A stretch of 40,517 nt of DNA from Thermus tenuipuniceus (GTDB lineage: Bacteria; Deinococcota; Deinococci; Deinococcales; Thermaceae): contig NZ_KZ672957.1 in assembly GCF_002964845.1 (NCBI RefSeq), forward strand, positions 12,739 through 53,255, given 5' to 3'. The notes under the pieces are model-generated. The model was not told the origin of the DNA. It ran no database searches and saw only the letters and a program-made list of their open reading frames with translations. The position numbers and the translations under genes are program-made. Below are positions 26,989 through 35,119 of the stretch, piece by piece. Each line of letters starts with the position of its first letter. Position 1 is the stretch's first letter.

Positions 26989-28117
26989 GCCTTAGGGTGA
27001 GGTCCGCCCCCAAAACCGCCTCCCCCGATATGCGGTAGGGCACCCCCAGGGCCTCCCCCAAGGCCTGGGCCAGGAGACCGGGCCCGTTTTCCAACACTTC
27101 CGTGCGGGAAGGAGGCAGGTCCACCGGGTGGAGGATCACCCTCAGCCCCAGCTCCCTTAGCCTCGTGCGGGCTTTTTCCACCAGGGCCTCCTGCCCGGGT
27201 CCATAGACCAGGGCCACCAGCCGCCCCCTAAGATCCCCCTTCTCCCCCAGCGTCTCCCCATCAAAGTACACCGCCAAAAGCTGCCGCAGGGCCTCCTGGT
27301 CCACGTTCCACCCCCCTCCCCCGAAGTTTCCCGGCAAAAGGAGGCTTACCAGGTGGGGCTGCTTCATGGCGAAGCCCAGGATGGCTCCCTTTTCCTCGCG
27401 GGGAAGGTCGGTTTGGAAGTAGGGCTCCACCGCCGCCACCACACGGGGCAGGCGGAGTAACCCGGAAGGGGAAAGTACCTGCTCCTTCAGGGCGTGAAAG
27501 AAAGCCTGCTGGCGCTGGATCCGCCCGATATCCCCCAGGGCATCCTTGCGGAAACGCAGGTAACCCTCCACCTGCTCCCCGTTCAGCACCTGGCACCCCG
27601 GCTTTAAATCAATGTCCAAGCCCGCGGCGGTGTCCCGGTAGCGCATGGGCTTTTCCACGCAGACCCTAACCCCCCCTAAGGCGTCCACCCCCCGGCGCAG
27701 GGCTTCCGTGCTCACCACCACGTACCGGTCCGCCTGCACCCCGGTGATGCGGGCCACAGCCTCCTTCATCAGGTCCGGGCCCCCTAGGGGGCTTGCCGCA
27801 TTCACCTTGTGCCAGCCGTAACCGGGGAGGTTCACCCAAACGTCCCGGGGAATGGAAAGGACCACCACCCGACCTGCCCCAGGGTCCAGGCGCACCAGGA
27901 GGATGGTGTCGGCCAGGCCCCGGAAGCGCTCCGGAGCCCTTCGGTGGTAGCCGGAGTACTCGGGGCTGGAGCCGTAAACCAGCACCGTGAGGGGGGCCTT
28001 CAACCCCTCGGGGGCTGGCAGGGCCCCGTGCCGCACCACGGGGCCCAGAAGGGGGTAGGCCCAGAAGGCCAGGCCCAGAAGGACAAGCCCCAGGAAAAGA
28101 AGGAGGTACCGCCGCAC
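26966..28117 (-). CDS. LytR-CpsA-Psr (LCP) family cell-wall polymer transferase
   Basis: LCP proteins move lipid-linked glycopolymers to peptidoglycan or related wall acceptors outside the membrane. The 383-residue protein has one N-terminal membrane anchor (about 5-22). The LCP core follows, with Asp70 and Arg76 in ADTILLVRLDP, Arg91 and Asp92 in LSIPRDVWVNLPGYG, HKVNAA (104-108) and FRKDALGDIGRIQRQQAF, all pyrophosphate-binding positions. The C-terminal part (about 300-383, LVALVYGPGQEALVEKARTR) resembles the LytR_C domain. The start is GTG 28117 with TAAACT (28131-28126) eight bases upstream. In Thermus the acceptor may be secondary wall polymer that binds S-layer protein; that is inference. 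Confidence 0.9.
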   Translation of the reverse strand: MRRYLLLFLGLVLLGLAFWAYPLLGPVVRHGALPAPEGLKAPLTVLVYGSSPEYSGYHRRAPERFRGLADTILLVRLDPGAGRVVVLSIPRDVWVNLPGYGWHKVNAASPLGGPDLMKEAVARITGVQADRYVVVSTEALRRGVDALGGVRVCVEKPMRYRDTAAGLDIDLKPGCQVLNGEQVEGYLRFRKDALGDIGRIQRQQAFFHALKEQVLSPSGLLRLPRVVAAVEPYFQTDLPREEKGAILGFAMKQPHLVSLLLPGNFGGGGWNVDQEALRQLLAVYFDGETLGEKGDLRGRLVALVYGPGQEALVEKARTRLRELGLRVILHPVDLPPSRTEVLENGPGLLAQALGEALGVPYRISGEAVLGADLTLRLGGDVPL

Positions 28118-28125
28118 GAAGGCCT

Positions 28126-28131
28126 AGTTTA
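28126..28131 (-). promoter_or_regulatory. -10 element of the LCP gene (leaderless type)
   Basis: TAAACT on the minus strand ends eight bases before the GTG at 28117. No Shine-Dalgarno lies between them (AGGCCTTC). This suggests transcription starts at or next to the start codon. Confidence 0.45.
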
Positions 28132-28152
28132 CGTCCCCCAAGGTGAGACCGG

Positions 28153-29469
28153 TTAGGGGAAGCAGTAGGTGGTGTCCGTCATCACCCGGTCCGCGCGCAC
28201 CAGACCGAAGCCGTACTCGTCGTCCTTCCCCACCGGGCCCAGGTCCTCCGCGGTTCCCGTAAGGCAGGCATATACCTGGTCCGGGCTTGGCCAAACCCCT
28301 TTAAGCGCGTGGTACCTACCTATGTAAAGAGCAGCCACACCCGCAACCATTGGACTGGCAAAGGATGTGCCTGAAGCTTGGCCATAGTCATCGTTAGGCA
28401 GAACGACAACCACGCCCCTACCAGGAGCCACTAAGTCCAGCTCAGGGCCACAGTTCGAAAAAGAAGACTTGGTGCGGTCGTTATCCACCGAACCCACGGA
28501 GATGACGGCGGAAGATCGGGCCGGGTAAAGGATGCCATCGCGTCCGTCGTTACCTGCCGCAGCAACCACCGTTACTCCACGGTTCCTTGCATCCAAAATG
28601 GCGTTTTCCAAAACTTTATCACTTGCTTCGCTGCCCAGCGAAATATTGATCACCTTAGCCCCCAAATCAGTAGCTATCCCAATTGCTTGCGCCAAAGAAG
28701 TTGTGGTGATTTCTCCGCTCTGCGAGTTGGCAACCTTCAGGGGCAAAACCTTACCAGCCCAAGCGACAGCCGCCATTCCTTGACCATTGTTGGTGGAAGC
28801 TCCCAGCACTGAGGCCACCTCTAAACCATGGTTTTTAGCGGAAAAAGCCGGTAGGTCGTCCGTGGGATCGGTGTCATTGTTTGATACGTCCAGCATTTGC
28901 CCTTGGGGCAAATACCATCGACCCATATCCTCATGAGCCTGATAGCCTGTGTCGGTGACAGCTATAATCAACTCCGGATCCCCGTTGTATACACTCCAAG
29001 CTGCTTCCAAACCCAAGAGGGTTTCCAGCGAGATCCTTTGGTTTTGGCGATATAGGGGGTCGTCGGGTATTCTCAAGGTTTGGTAAAGATAGTTAGGCTG
29101 GACATACGCTACCCCTGCTTTCAAAAGTTCCCTTGCTTTGAGTAGCTCTTGACCTTTGGGCACCCTCACCCGCACGAAGCTCCTAGGCACCCCTTCCAAA
29201 ACCTTCGTGTCCGCGACTCGGGCACTTATCGCGAGAGGGTCAAGCCCACCAGGCAACACCAGGACTTCCCCAGGAACATGGGGAGCATCAAAGTCACCCA
29301 GACCAGCAGGCCTAACCAAGGCTTTTTTTGAGGTACCTTGCACCGATAATCCCGTGAGCCTGGGAGTACAACCACTTGCAGGTGGAGGCGGCGGTGGGGA
29401 AGTTTGGGGACAAGCGGTAAGGACAAGGGCCGTGGCCGCAAGGAGGGCCAGGAAGAAAACCCGGTTCAT
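28153..29469 (-). CDS. secreted lipoprotein subtilase (S8 serine protease)
   Basis: The 438-residue precursor has a lipoprotein signal (MNRVFFLALLAATALVLTAC, lipobox Cys20), a Pro-rich tether, an inhibitor-like propeptide (about 45-135) and a subtilisin domain. The triad is Asp in VTDTGYQAHED, His in KNHGLEVASVLGAS, and Ser in GQASGTSFASPMVAGVAALY; the oxyanion Asn is in AAAGNDGRDG. It should be a membrane-tethered extracellular endopeptidase. The start is ATG 29469, with TAGAGT (29482-29477) seven bases upstream; an extension to 29622 lacks a signal. Much of the protease domain (about 28300-29350) is near 50% GC with many A/T-ending codons, unlike all neighbours, which points to acquisition from another source. 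Confidence 0.93.
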   Translation of the reverse strand: MNRVFFLALLAATALVLTACPQTSPPPPPPASGCTPRLTGLSVQGTSKKALVRPAGLGDFDAPHVPGEVLVLPGGLDPLAISARVADTKVLEGVPRSFVRVRVPKGQELLKARELLKAGVAYVQPNYLYQTLRIPDDPLYRQNQRISLETLLGLEAAWSVYNGDPELIIAVTDTGYQAHEDMGRWYLPQGQMLDVSNNDTDPTDDLPAFSAKNHGLEVASVLGASTNNGQGMAAVAWAGKVLPLKVANSQSGEITTTSLAQAIGIATDLGAKVINISLGSEASDKVLENAILDARNRGVTVVAAAGNDGRDGILYPARSSAVISVGSVDNDRTKSSFSNCGPELDLVAPGRGVVVVLPNDDYGQASGTSFASPMVAGVAALYIGRYHALKGVWPSPDQVYACLTGTAEDLGPVGKDDEYGFGLVRADRVMTDTTYCFP

Positions 29470-29476
29470 GTTCCCT

Positions 29477-29482
29477 ACTCTA
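29477..29482 (-). promoter_or_regulatory. -10 element of the subtilase gene (leaderless type)
   Basis: TAGAGT lies seven bases (AGGGAAC) before ATG 29469. A GCCCA/TGGGC hairpin (about 29485-29499) just upstream may end transcription from the preceding gene. Confidence 0.45.
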
Positions 29483-29504
29483 CATGCCCAGGCCTTGGGC
29501 TCCC

Positions 29505-30302
29505 TTAAGCTTCGCCTAAGGTTTCCGCCACCCGGTCCGCCAGCTTCTCCAGGAAGGCGAAGAACATGGGCCCGTAGTGGGCCAGCTCGTCCCCATCCGT
29601 GGCCACCACGGGGAGGTCCCAACCCCTCTCCCTGGCCAGGGTCCGGGCCTTCTCCAGGGGATGCCGGCCCCAGGGCTTGGGCTCGTAAAGGAAAAGGTCA
29701 GGCTTGCGGCGCTTCACCTCCTCGAGGTCCGGCGGGAAATACGCCTGGGGCACATCCAGGAAGATGGGCCTAAGCCCCAGGTGCAGAAGCGCCTGGGCGA
29801 TATAGCTCCCCCGGCCCACGGTGATGGGCCCGCCCAGGTCCATTTCAAAGTAAACCTTCAGGTCAAACCGCCCCTTAAGCCGGCCATAGCGCTCGGCCAG
29901 CCGGTGGGCAAGCTCCGTGGCCCTTTCCTCCAGGTCCAAAAGGTGCCCCAGGGTGGAGAGGTTTTCCAGGATGCCGTAGGGGCTTAGGGGCAGGGGAAGG
30001 GCGTAGACGGGAAAGCCCTCCTCCTTAAGCCTAAGGGCCTGCTCCCGCTGCACCCCGGTGGAGAGAAGGACCAAATCGGGCTTCAGGCTCCGCAGAAGCT
30101 CGGTGCGGGTCCTGGTGTAGGAGGCCAAAACCGGCAAGGAGAGGACCTCTGCTGGGCGGTGGCAGAAGGCGCTTCGGCCCAAAACCCTCTCCCCCACCCC
30201 CAGGGCGAAAAGGGCATCGGTCACGTTGGGAGCCAGGCTGACGATGCGCTCCAGCCGGTCAGGAAGCTCCACGAGGCCCAGGATCTCGTGAAAGAGCTTC
30301 AT
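29505..30302 (-). CDS. BtuF-like periplasmic-binding-fold protein lacking a signal peptide
   Basis: The 265-residue protein has the helical-backbone metal-receptor fold of cobalamin/siderophore binding proteins. It contains [65 protein letters not shown] and [20 protein letters not shown]. It starts [20 protein letters not shown] with no signal peptide or lipobox. Either it acts in the cytoplasm or its true start is different, although the start overlaps hisD (ATGA, 30299-30302) and no upstream signal is available in frame. No permease or ATPase partner is nearby. A cytoplasmic corrinoid- or metal-handling role is possible. Cys/His in SAFCHRP could be ligands. Confidence 0.75.
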   Translation of the reverse strand: MKLFHEILGLVELPDRLERIVSLAPNVTDALFALGVGERVLGRSAFCHRPAEVLSLPVLASYTRTRTELLRSLKPDLVLLSTGVQREQALRLKEEGFPVYALPLPLSPYGILENLSTLGHLLDLEERATELAHRLAERYGRLKGRFDLKVYFEMDLGGPITVGRGSYIAQALLHLGLRPIFLDVPQAYFPPDLEEVKRRKPDLFLYEPKPWGRHPLEKARTLARERGWDLPVVATDGDELAHYGPMFFAFLEKLADRVAETLGEA

Positions 30303-31537
30303 CGCCTAAGGTCCAGGGAACGGGCGTGGGCCTCGAGGCCCTCGGCCCGGGCAAGAAGCGCCCCTTTCTGAGCCAGGTCCCTCACCGCGTTCTCGCTCAG
30401 GCCCATCACGGGGATCACCTTCAGGAAGTCCCGCACCGCCAACCCCCCCTGGAAGCGGGCGGTGCCCGAGGTGGGCATCACGTGGCTGGGCCCGGCGATG
30501 TAATCCCCCAGGGCCTCGGGGCTACCCTCCCCCAGGAAGACTCCCCCAGCGTTTTGCACCCTTCCCAGCCAGGGCAGGGGATCCGCCAGGGCCAGGCAAA
30601 GGTGCTCGGGGGCGTAGAGGTTGGCCAGTTCCAGGGCCTCCTCGAGGTCCTGGGTGAGCACCAGGCCTCCTCGCTCCAAAGCCCTCTTGGCGATCTCCGC
30701 CCGAGGCAGGCCCTCCAGCTGGCGGGAGAGCTCCGCCTCCACCCTCTCCAGGAGGGCCCGATCGGGAGAGAGGAGCCAGGGCTCGGAGTCGGGACCGTGC
30801 TCCGCCTGGGCCAGGAGGTCGGCAGTGAGAAGCCTAGGAGAGGCGGAACCGTCGGCGATGATAAGGGTTTCCGTGGGTCCCGCCAGACCATCCAACCCCA
30901 CGGTGCCGAACACCTGCCGCTTGGCCGCCACCACGTAGGCGTTGCCCGGCCCCACGATCTTGTCCACCCGGGGAACCCGCTTGGTGCCGTAGGCCAGGGC
31001 GGCGATGGCCTGGGCCCCGCCCATGGCGAAAAGCCGGTCCGCCCCGGCCACCCAGGCGGCAGCCAGCACCCCAGGGTGGACCCTTGGGGGACTGGCCACA
31101 ATCACCTCCGCCACCCCGGCCACCTTGGCGGGCACCACGCTCATGAGTAGGCTGGAAAGAAGGGGGGCGCTCCCCCCGGGAACGTACACCCCCACCCGGG
31201 AAAGGGGGCGGACCAGCTGGCCGAGAAGGCCGCTGGCATCCGCCTTCAAAAATCCCCCCTTGGCCTCTTCCCGATAGAAGGCCTCTATGCGCTCCTTGGC
31301 GGTCTCCAGGGCGTCCCTGAGCTCCTCGTCCAGATCCTCGTAGGCCTGGCGCCAGGCCTTCTTGGGAATCTCCTCCACGGGGTGGCCGTCCAGATCCAGG
31401 CTGAAGCGGTCCAAGGCCACATCCCCTTCCTCCCGTACCGCGGCCAAGATACCCCGCACGATTTCCTCCACCGTGGGGTCAAAGGAAAGGCCCCGACGGG
31501 CGAAGCGCTCCCTCACCTCCTCCGCGCGGTAGATCAT
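30299..31537 (-). CDS. hisD: histidinol dehydrogenase
   Basis: This enzyme catalyses the last two oxidations of histidine synthesis (histidinol to histidine, with NAD). The 412-residue protein shows [18 protein letters not shown] (NAD/active-site loop), [20 protein letters not shown], the zinc- and substrate-binding [16 protein letters not shown] and [10 protein letters not shown], and [19 protein letters not shown] near the C-terminus. ATG 31537 is preceded by GGAGGC and, six bases upstream, a TATAGT -10. The other his genes are not here. The stop overlaps the BtuF-like gene, so that protein is made from the same mRNA. Confidence 0.97.
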   Translation of the reverse strand: MIYRAEEVRERFARRGLSFDPTVEEIVRGILAAVREEGDVALDRFSLDLDGHPVEEIPKKAWRQAYEDLDEELRDALETAKERIEAFYREEAKGGFLKADASGLLGQLVRPLSRVGVYVPGGSAPLLSSLLMSVVPAKVAGVAEVIVASPPRVHPGVLAAAWVAGADRLFAMGGAQAIAALAYGTKRVPRVDKIVGPGNAYVVAAKRQVFGTVGLDGLAGPTETLIIADGSASPRLLTADLLAQAEHGPDSEPWLLSPDRALLERVEAELSRQLEGLPRAEIAKRALERGGLVLTQDLEEALELANLYAPEHLCLALADPLPWLGRVQNAGGVFLGEGSPEALGDYIAGPSHVMPTSGTARFQGGLAVRDFLKVIPVMGLSENAVRDLAQKGALLARAEGLEAHARSLDLRR

Positions 31538-31543
31538 GCCTCC

Positions 31544-31549
31544 ACTATA
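31544..31549 (-). promoter_or_regulatory. -10 element of hisD
   Basis: GGTATAGT (hexamer 31549-31544) lies six bases before ATG 31537 and overlaps the stop codon of the upstream gene. The six bases between are GGAGGC, so the start may work both as leaderless and as a ribosome-site start of a longer transcript. Confidence 0.5.
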
Positions 31550-32144
31550 CCCAGCGGCGGCGCCTTTTCACTTCCTCCACCCCCTCGAGCACCGCCTCAA
31601 ACACATGGTCCTGCACCTGCTGGGCCATCCTTGCGGGAAGCCCTTCCTCCAGCTCAATCAGGGTAAGCCCCGGGCGCAGGCGGTAATGCCAGCGCCTGCG
31701 CCCGTTCACCTCGAGGTCCGCAAGCCTTTCCACATACACCCGCCCCCCGGGCATGGGAAAGCGGGCCACCCCTCCCGGCTCCAGGGCCAGGCGGGGCAGG
31801 GCCAGGAGGAGGGAGAGGGGGTCGTGGTAGGGGGCCACGAAGGGCAGGGCCACGCTCTCCTTGCCCTGGGTGACCAGCACCACCCCTTCCTCCTCCAGCC
31901 TCTCCACGGTGAAGACCCGGCTCTCCCGCCCCTCCACCCGCTCGGCAAAGTACAGGGAGAAGCCCTCGGCGTCCATTTCCGTCTGCCAGCGCTGGCGGGT
32001 CTTGGGCAGGGGCAGGTTCACCTCGGCGGTGAGGGTGGCCTTCACGCCCCCTTCCGGCAGGGGGCGCACCTCCAACCTGCCCTCCCCCGCCTCCTCCCCG
32101 GCGAAGAAGTAACGGTACACGTAAACGGCGGGGTGCTCGGTCAT
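31545..32144 (-). CDS. DUF3108-like protein of unknown function
   Basis: The 199-residue, mostly beta-strand protein begins [20 protein letters not shown]. It has strand pairs such as [13 protein letters not shown] and [19 protein letters not shown], then [20 protein letters not shown] and [20 protein letters not shown]. This resembles DUF3108 proteins, which are usually periplasmic, yet no signal peptide is present here. The start is ATG 32144, with AAGG upstream, five bases after the pseudokinase stop; a longer frame to 32255 runs back into that gene and was rejected. It probably works with the pseudokinase, with which it shares an operon. Confidence 0.65.
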   Translation of the reverse strand: MTEHPAVYVYRYFFAGEEAGEGRLEVRPLPEGGVKATLTAEVNLPLPKTRQRWQTEMDAEGFSLYFAERVEGRESRVFTVERLEEEGVVLVTQGKESVALPFVAPYHDPLSLLLALPRLALEPGGVARFPMPGGRVYVERLADLEVNGRRRWHYRLRPGLTLIELEEGLPARMAQQVQDHVFEAVLEGVEEVKRRRRWV

Positions 32145-32148
32145 GGCC

Positions 32149-33288
32149 TTAGCGTACCTTGATGACCAGAGGCGGACCCGGCACCTCCAGGAGATAGTCC
32201 ACGGGATCGCGGCCCGCCACCCGGATGCGCAAGCGGTATACCCCCTTTTGGTCAAACTCCACCCGGCCTGGAGCGGTGAGGAGCAGCTGGCCGGGCGTCA
32301 TCCTGGAACCCTCCGGCACCTCGAGGAGAAACACCTCCGCCCGCTCCGTGGGAGGATCGGTGCGGAACTCCATCACGTATCCCCCTCCGGAAGTGGAGGA
32401 AGGGCGAAGGAGCAAAAGGGCCAGACCCAAAAGCACCACGGCACCCAGAAGCCCCAAAAGCAAGGACCGCCTTCTGGGCCGCGGAGGTTCCACCACGGTA
32501 AAGGAAGGCTCCTCGGGCTCCTCGATGCGGATGACCCGGGGCCGGCTTGGGGTCTTGCCCTCGGGGGGCGTGGTTTCCTTGGTCGGAGAAACCTCCTGGC
32601 CCTCCAGGGGTTCGGAAACAGGATCCACGCTCAGCACCTTCCGCGAGGAGGAAGGGAGCCTGAGCTCCTCCTCAGGCTTGGAGGAGGCATCCTGGAGGGG
32701 CTGAGCTTCCTGGCCAGGGGTCTCCGGGGTCAGGGCCTTGGCCTCCTGTACACCATGGGCATGGGCGGGCTCGGAGAAAAGAACCTCCAGGGGGTCCTCC
32801 TTAGCCTCAATCCTTTCCAAGATTTCCCTTAAGGGAAACTCGGGATAGCGCTCCCCGGCCAAGGCTCGAGCCAAAGCGGCGAGGGCCTTCTCCGGCTCCC
32901 CGGAAAGCTCCTTAAGCCCCACCCCGGCCAGCCACACCCGCTTGCCCTTCACTAGGCAAAGCTCGGGGATGGGGGCATGGGACACCCCCTGGGCCTTCAA
33001 GGACGCCAGAATACGGGCCATCTCCCTTACCCAATGCTCCAGGCGCTCCAGATCCGCCACCCCCAGGTACTGGCTTAAGGGAACCGCCCCGATGGGCCAC
33101 TCCAGCACCCAGGCCTCCGGCGTTTCCTCCAAAAGGGGAAGCCCTCCTTCCCCCAAAACTGGCGTTCCCTGGGCTCCCTTGAGCACCATCACCGGCATCC
33201 CGGTGTGGGTATCCTGGCCTTCGTAAACGACCACGGAAGCAATACGGGCAAGAATGCGCCGCAGCCAATAGTTACCCAAAACCTCCAT
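32149..33288 (-). CDS. membrane-bound pseudokinase with an extracytoplasmic PEGA-like domain
   Basis: The 379-residue protein opens like a Hanks kinase (MEVLGNYWLRRILARIASVV, then VYEGQDTHTGMPVMVLKG). However, the Gly-rich loop has no Gly (ARIASV) and the HRD/N motif reads HAPIPEL (104-110; Asp and Asn lost). DFG is replaced by AGVG (121-124). Lys37 remains. It therefore looks catalytically dead. A long acidic, Pro/Ser-rich linker (about 180-270) leads to one TM helix (about 274-294). An outer domain (YVMEFRTDPPTERAEVFLLE, VYRLRIRVAGRDPVDYLLEV) resembles PEGA repeats. Start ATG 33288 is chosen because TATACT lies seven bases upstream; ATG 33306 is the alternative and would lie inside the promoter. 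Confidence 0.75.
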   Translation of the reverse strand: MEVLGNYWLRRILARIASVVVYEGQDTHTGMPVMVLKGAQGTPVLGEGGLPLLEETPEAWVLEWPIGAVPLSQYLGVADLERLEHWVREMARILASLKAQGVSHAPIPELCLVKGKRVWLAGVGLKELSGEPEKALAALARALAGERYPEFPLREILERIEAKEDPLEVLFSEPAHAHGVQEAKALTPETPGQEAQPLQDASSKPEEELRLPSSSRKVLSVDPVSEPLEGQEVSPTKETTPPEGKTPSRPRVIRIEEPEEPSFTVVEPPRPRRRSLLLGLLGAVVLLGLALLLLRPSSTSGGGYVMEFRTDPPTERAEVFLLEVPEGSRMTPGQLLLTAPGRVEFDQKGVYRLRIRVAGRDPVDYLLEVPGPPLVIKVR

Positions 33289-33295
33289 CCCTACA

Positions 33296-33301
33296 AGTAT
33301 A
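33296..33301 (-). promoter_or_regulatory. -10 element of the pseudokinase gene (leaderless type)
   Basis: Minus-strand TATACT (33301-33296) ends seven bases before ATG 33288 (TGTAGGG between). No clear -35. Confidence 0.5.
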
Positions 33302-33349
33302 GCCACTTTAACCTACGCTGGCCCTCGAGGTCCCCAAGGAAGCAAATCC

Positions 33350-33416
33350 GCCCAGCCCTGGGCCTTGCCAAGGGTCGCCCTTTACCTGGCTTTGCCCTTC
33401 CTTCCGGCTATATAAT
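33350..33416 (+). promoter_or_regulatory. promoter region of the small gene/UDG operon
   Basis: The intergenic stretch of about 170 bases holds a consensus -10, TATAAT (33411-33416), 40 bases before ATG 33457. The -35 is not convincing. A GCCCAG-CC-CTGGGC dyad (33350-33363) lies upstream and could be an operator. A small GGCC-CTTA-GGCC repeat sits near 33431-33442, just before the Shine-Dalgarno. Nothing else was recognised in this stretch. Confidence 0.45.
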
Positions 33417-33456
33417 TCTCCCAAAGGTAGGGCCCTTAGGCCGGAAAGGAGCGGGG

Positions 33457-33825
33457 ATGGAGTTCAAGATCACGCTGACCACGGAGGAGATCGTTCGAGG
33501 CTTGAAGCATTACCGCCGCATCGCCAAGCAGGACGTTCTCCGGGCGCCGGAAACGCCGAATCCGGAGGTTTTCCGCCGCCATGCGGAAGCCCGGCGCGAG
33601 GTCTACGCCAAGCTGGCCGAGGTAGCCGAGGCCGAGGGGCCGGAAGCCGTGGTGCAGTACGCCCTGGAGCTTTACAAGTCCCTGCCCTTCGTCACCGGCA
33701 CCCCGGAGGACCAGTACCCGGAGATCAAGGGCCAGGAAAACGCCCTGGAGAACTTCTTCCTCATGATCGGCCTGGACCCCAAGACCCGGCGGGAGGCCAG
33801 GAAGGCCCGGAAACCCCTGCAATGA
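33457..33825 (+). CDS. small helical protein of unknown function, in operon with uracil-DNA glycosylase
   Basis: I do not recognise this 122-residue protein. It is predominantly helical and charged: MEFKITLTTEEIVRGLKHYR, EVFRRHAEARREVYAKLAEV, EAVVQYALELYKSLPFVTGT, ENALENFFLMIGLDPKTRRE. There is no signal or membrane segment. The start is ATG 33457 with GGAAAGGAG upstream. The frame is open from 33205, but that part crosses the promoter and is not coding. The stop overlaps the UDG start (ATGA), so the two are coupled; a link to DNA repair is only a guess from position. Confidence 0.7.
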   Translation: MEFKITLTTEEIVRGLKHYRRIAKQDVLRAPETPNPEVFRRHAEARREVYAKLAEVAEAEGPEAVVQYALELYKSLPFVTGTPEDQYPEIKGQENALENFFLMIGLDPKTRREARKARKPLQ

Positions 33826-34439
33826 CCCTGGAACTTCTACAAGCCCAGGCCAGGGCCTGCACCGCCTGCCGCCTGGCGGAAGGCCGCACCCAGGTGGTTT
33901 TCGGGGAAGGCAACCCCGACGCCCAGCTCATGATCGTGGGGGAAGGCCCCGGGGAGGAGGAGGACAAGACGGGCCGCCCCTTCGTGGGGAAGGCGGGACA
34001 ACTTCTGAACAGGATCTTCGAGGCCGCCGGCATCCCCCGGGAATCGGTCTATATCACCAACATCGTCAAGTGCCGCCCCCCAAATAACCGCGCCCCCTTG
34101 CCCGACGAGGCCAAGGTCTGCACCGACAAATGGCTCCTGAAGCAGATTGAGCTCATCGCCCCCCAGATCATCGTCCCCTTGGGGGCGGTGGCCGCGGAGT
34201 TCTTCCTGGGAGAGAAAGTTTCCATCACCAAGGTACGGGGGCAGTGGTTTGAGTGGCACGGGATCCGGGTCTTTCCCATGTTCCACCCCGCCTACCTCCT
34301 GCGAAACCCCAGCCGCACCCCGGGAAGCCCCAAGCACCTCACCTGGCTGGACATACAGGAGGTGAAGCGGGCCCTGGATGCCCTTCCCCCGAAGGAACGC
34401 CGCCAGGTGAAGGCGGTAAGCCAGGAACCCCTCTTTTAA
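33822..34439 (+). CDS. uracil-DNA glycosylase, family 4 (iron-sulfur, thermostable type)
   Basis: The enzyme removes uracil formed by cytosine deamination, a serious hazard at high temperature. The 205-residue protein matches T. thermophilus UDGa closely as I remember it. Four Cys for the [4Fe-4S] cluster are visible: Cys13 and Cys16 (ACTACR), one in NIVKCRPPNNR and one in KVCTDKW. Motif A is GEGPGEEEDKTGRPFVGKAG, and motif B has the active-site His in MFHPAYLLRNP. It starts within the stop of the small gene and ends in a TTAA that also contains the stop of the convergent deacetylase gene (34436-34439). Confidence 0.97.
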   Translation: MTLELLQAQARACTACRLAEGRTQVVFGEGNPDAQLMIVGEGPGEEEDKTGRPFVGKAGQLLNRIFEAAGIPRESVYITNIVKCRPPNNRAPLPDEAKVCTDKWLLKQIELIAPQIIVPLGAVAAEFFLGEKVSITKVRGQWFEWHGIRVFPMFHPAYLLRNPSRTPGSPKHLTWLDIQEVKRALDALPPKERRQVKAVSQEPLF

Positions 34440-35119
34440 GCCCGGCTCCAGGGAGTGTAGAGGATGGGCAAGGGGCTTACGAAGGGCTCAGCGTAGTCCA
34501 CCCCCAGGTGGTTGCCGAAGTAGCGGCGCATGGCCTTCCTGGCCTCCACCCCCTTGGGCCCCACGGTCTCGCTCACCCCCTCCCCGGAAAACTGGCTCTT
34601 GTAGGCCAGCACCGCCCGCTCCCATTGATCTATGAAGGCGGAGATCTTCACCAGGAAACTGGGAGTAAAGGGGTGGTTTCCGGGATAGAAGAAAAGCCGC
34701 TCCACCCGGTGGGGCTCCCCCTCGAGGGGGGCTTTCCTGAGGCCTGCCAGGTGCACCGCCGCCACCGCCAGGCGGCTCGCCGCAGTGTGGTCGGGGTGGC
34801 GGTCGGCCTCGAGGGGAGCGAGGACGATGCGGGGCCTAAGCTGCCTCAAGGCCTGGGCAAGCTTAAGGCGTTGCTCCAGCACATCCCCAAGCCCCCCATC
34901 CGGCAAGCCCAGGTTGCCCCTATAGTCCAGGCCCAGGATGCGGCTTGCCTCCTCCACCTCCTTCGCCCTCTCCTCCGGTGTGCCCTTGGAGCCCATCTCC
35001 CCCCGGGTGAGGTCCAAAATCCCCGTGCTGAGCCCCTCCGCCTTGGCCCGGGCCAGGGTCCCCCCGCACCCCAACTCCCCGTCGTCGGGATGAGGAGCAA
35101 GGACCAGGAGGTCAAGCAT
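34436..35119 (-). CDS. bshB1: LmbE/PIG-L zinc deacetylase, BshB1-like (TT1542 homologue)
   Basis: The 227-residue protein has the zinc motif [16 protein letters not shown] (His and Asp) and [15 protein letters not shown] (second His pair). [31 protein letters not shown] and GVDYAEPF are shared with bacillithiol deacetylase BshB. That enzyme removes the acetyl group from GlcNAc-malate in bacillithiol synthesis. The T. thermophilus homologue is the structurally known protein TT1542. ATG 35119 (MLDLLVLAP) overlaps the end of plsY by eight bases; the frame opens eight codons earlier without a ribosome site. Other N-acetyl-sugar substrates remain possible, since bshA and bshC are not in the window. 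Confidence 0.82.
   Translation of the reverse strand: MLDLLVLAPHPDDGELGCGGTLARAKAEGLSTGILDLTRGEMGSKGTPEERAKEVEEASRILGLDYRGNLGLPDGGLGDVLEQRLKLAQALRQLRPRIVLAPLEADRHPDHTAASRLAVAAVHLAGLRKAPLEGEPHRVERLFFYPGNHPFTPSFLVKISAFIDQWERAVLAYKSQFSGEGVSETVGPKGVEARKAMRRYFGNHLGVDYAEPFVSPLPILYTPWSRA

Noticed and set aside
29505..30302. Complete cobalamin or siderophore ABC importer
   Set aside because: No permease or ATPase gene accompanies it, and the protein lacks an export signal.
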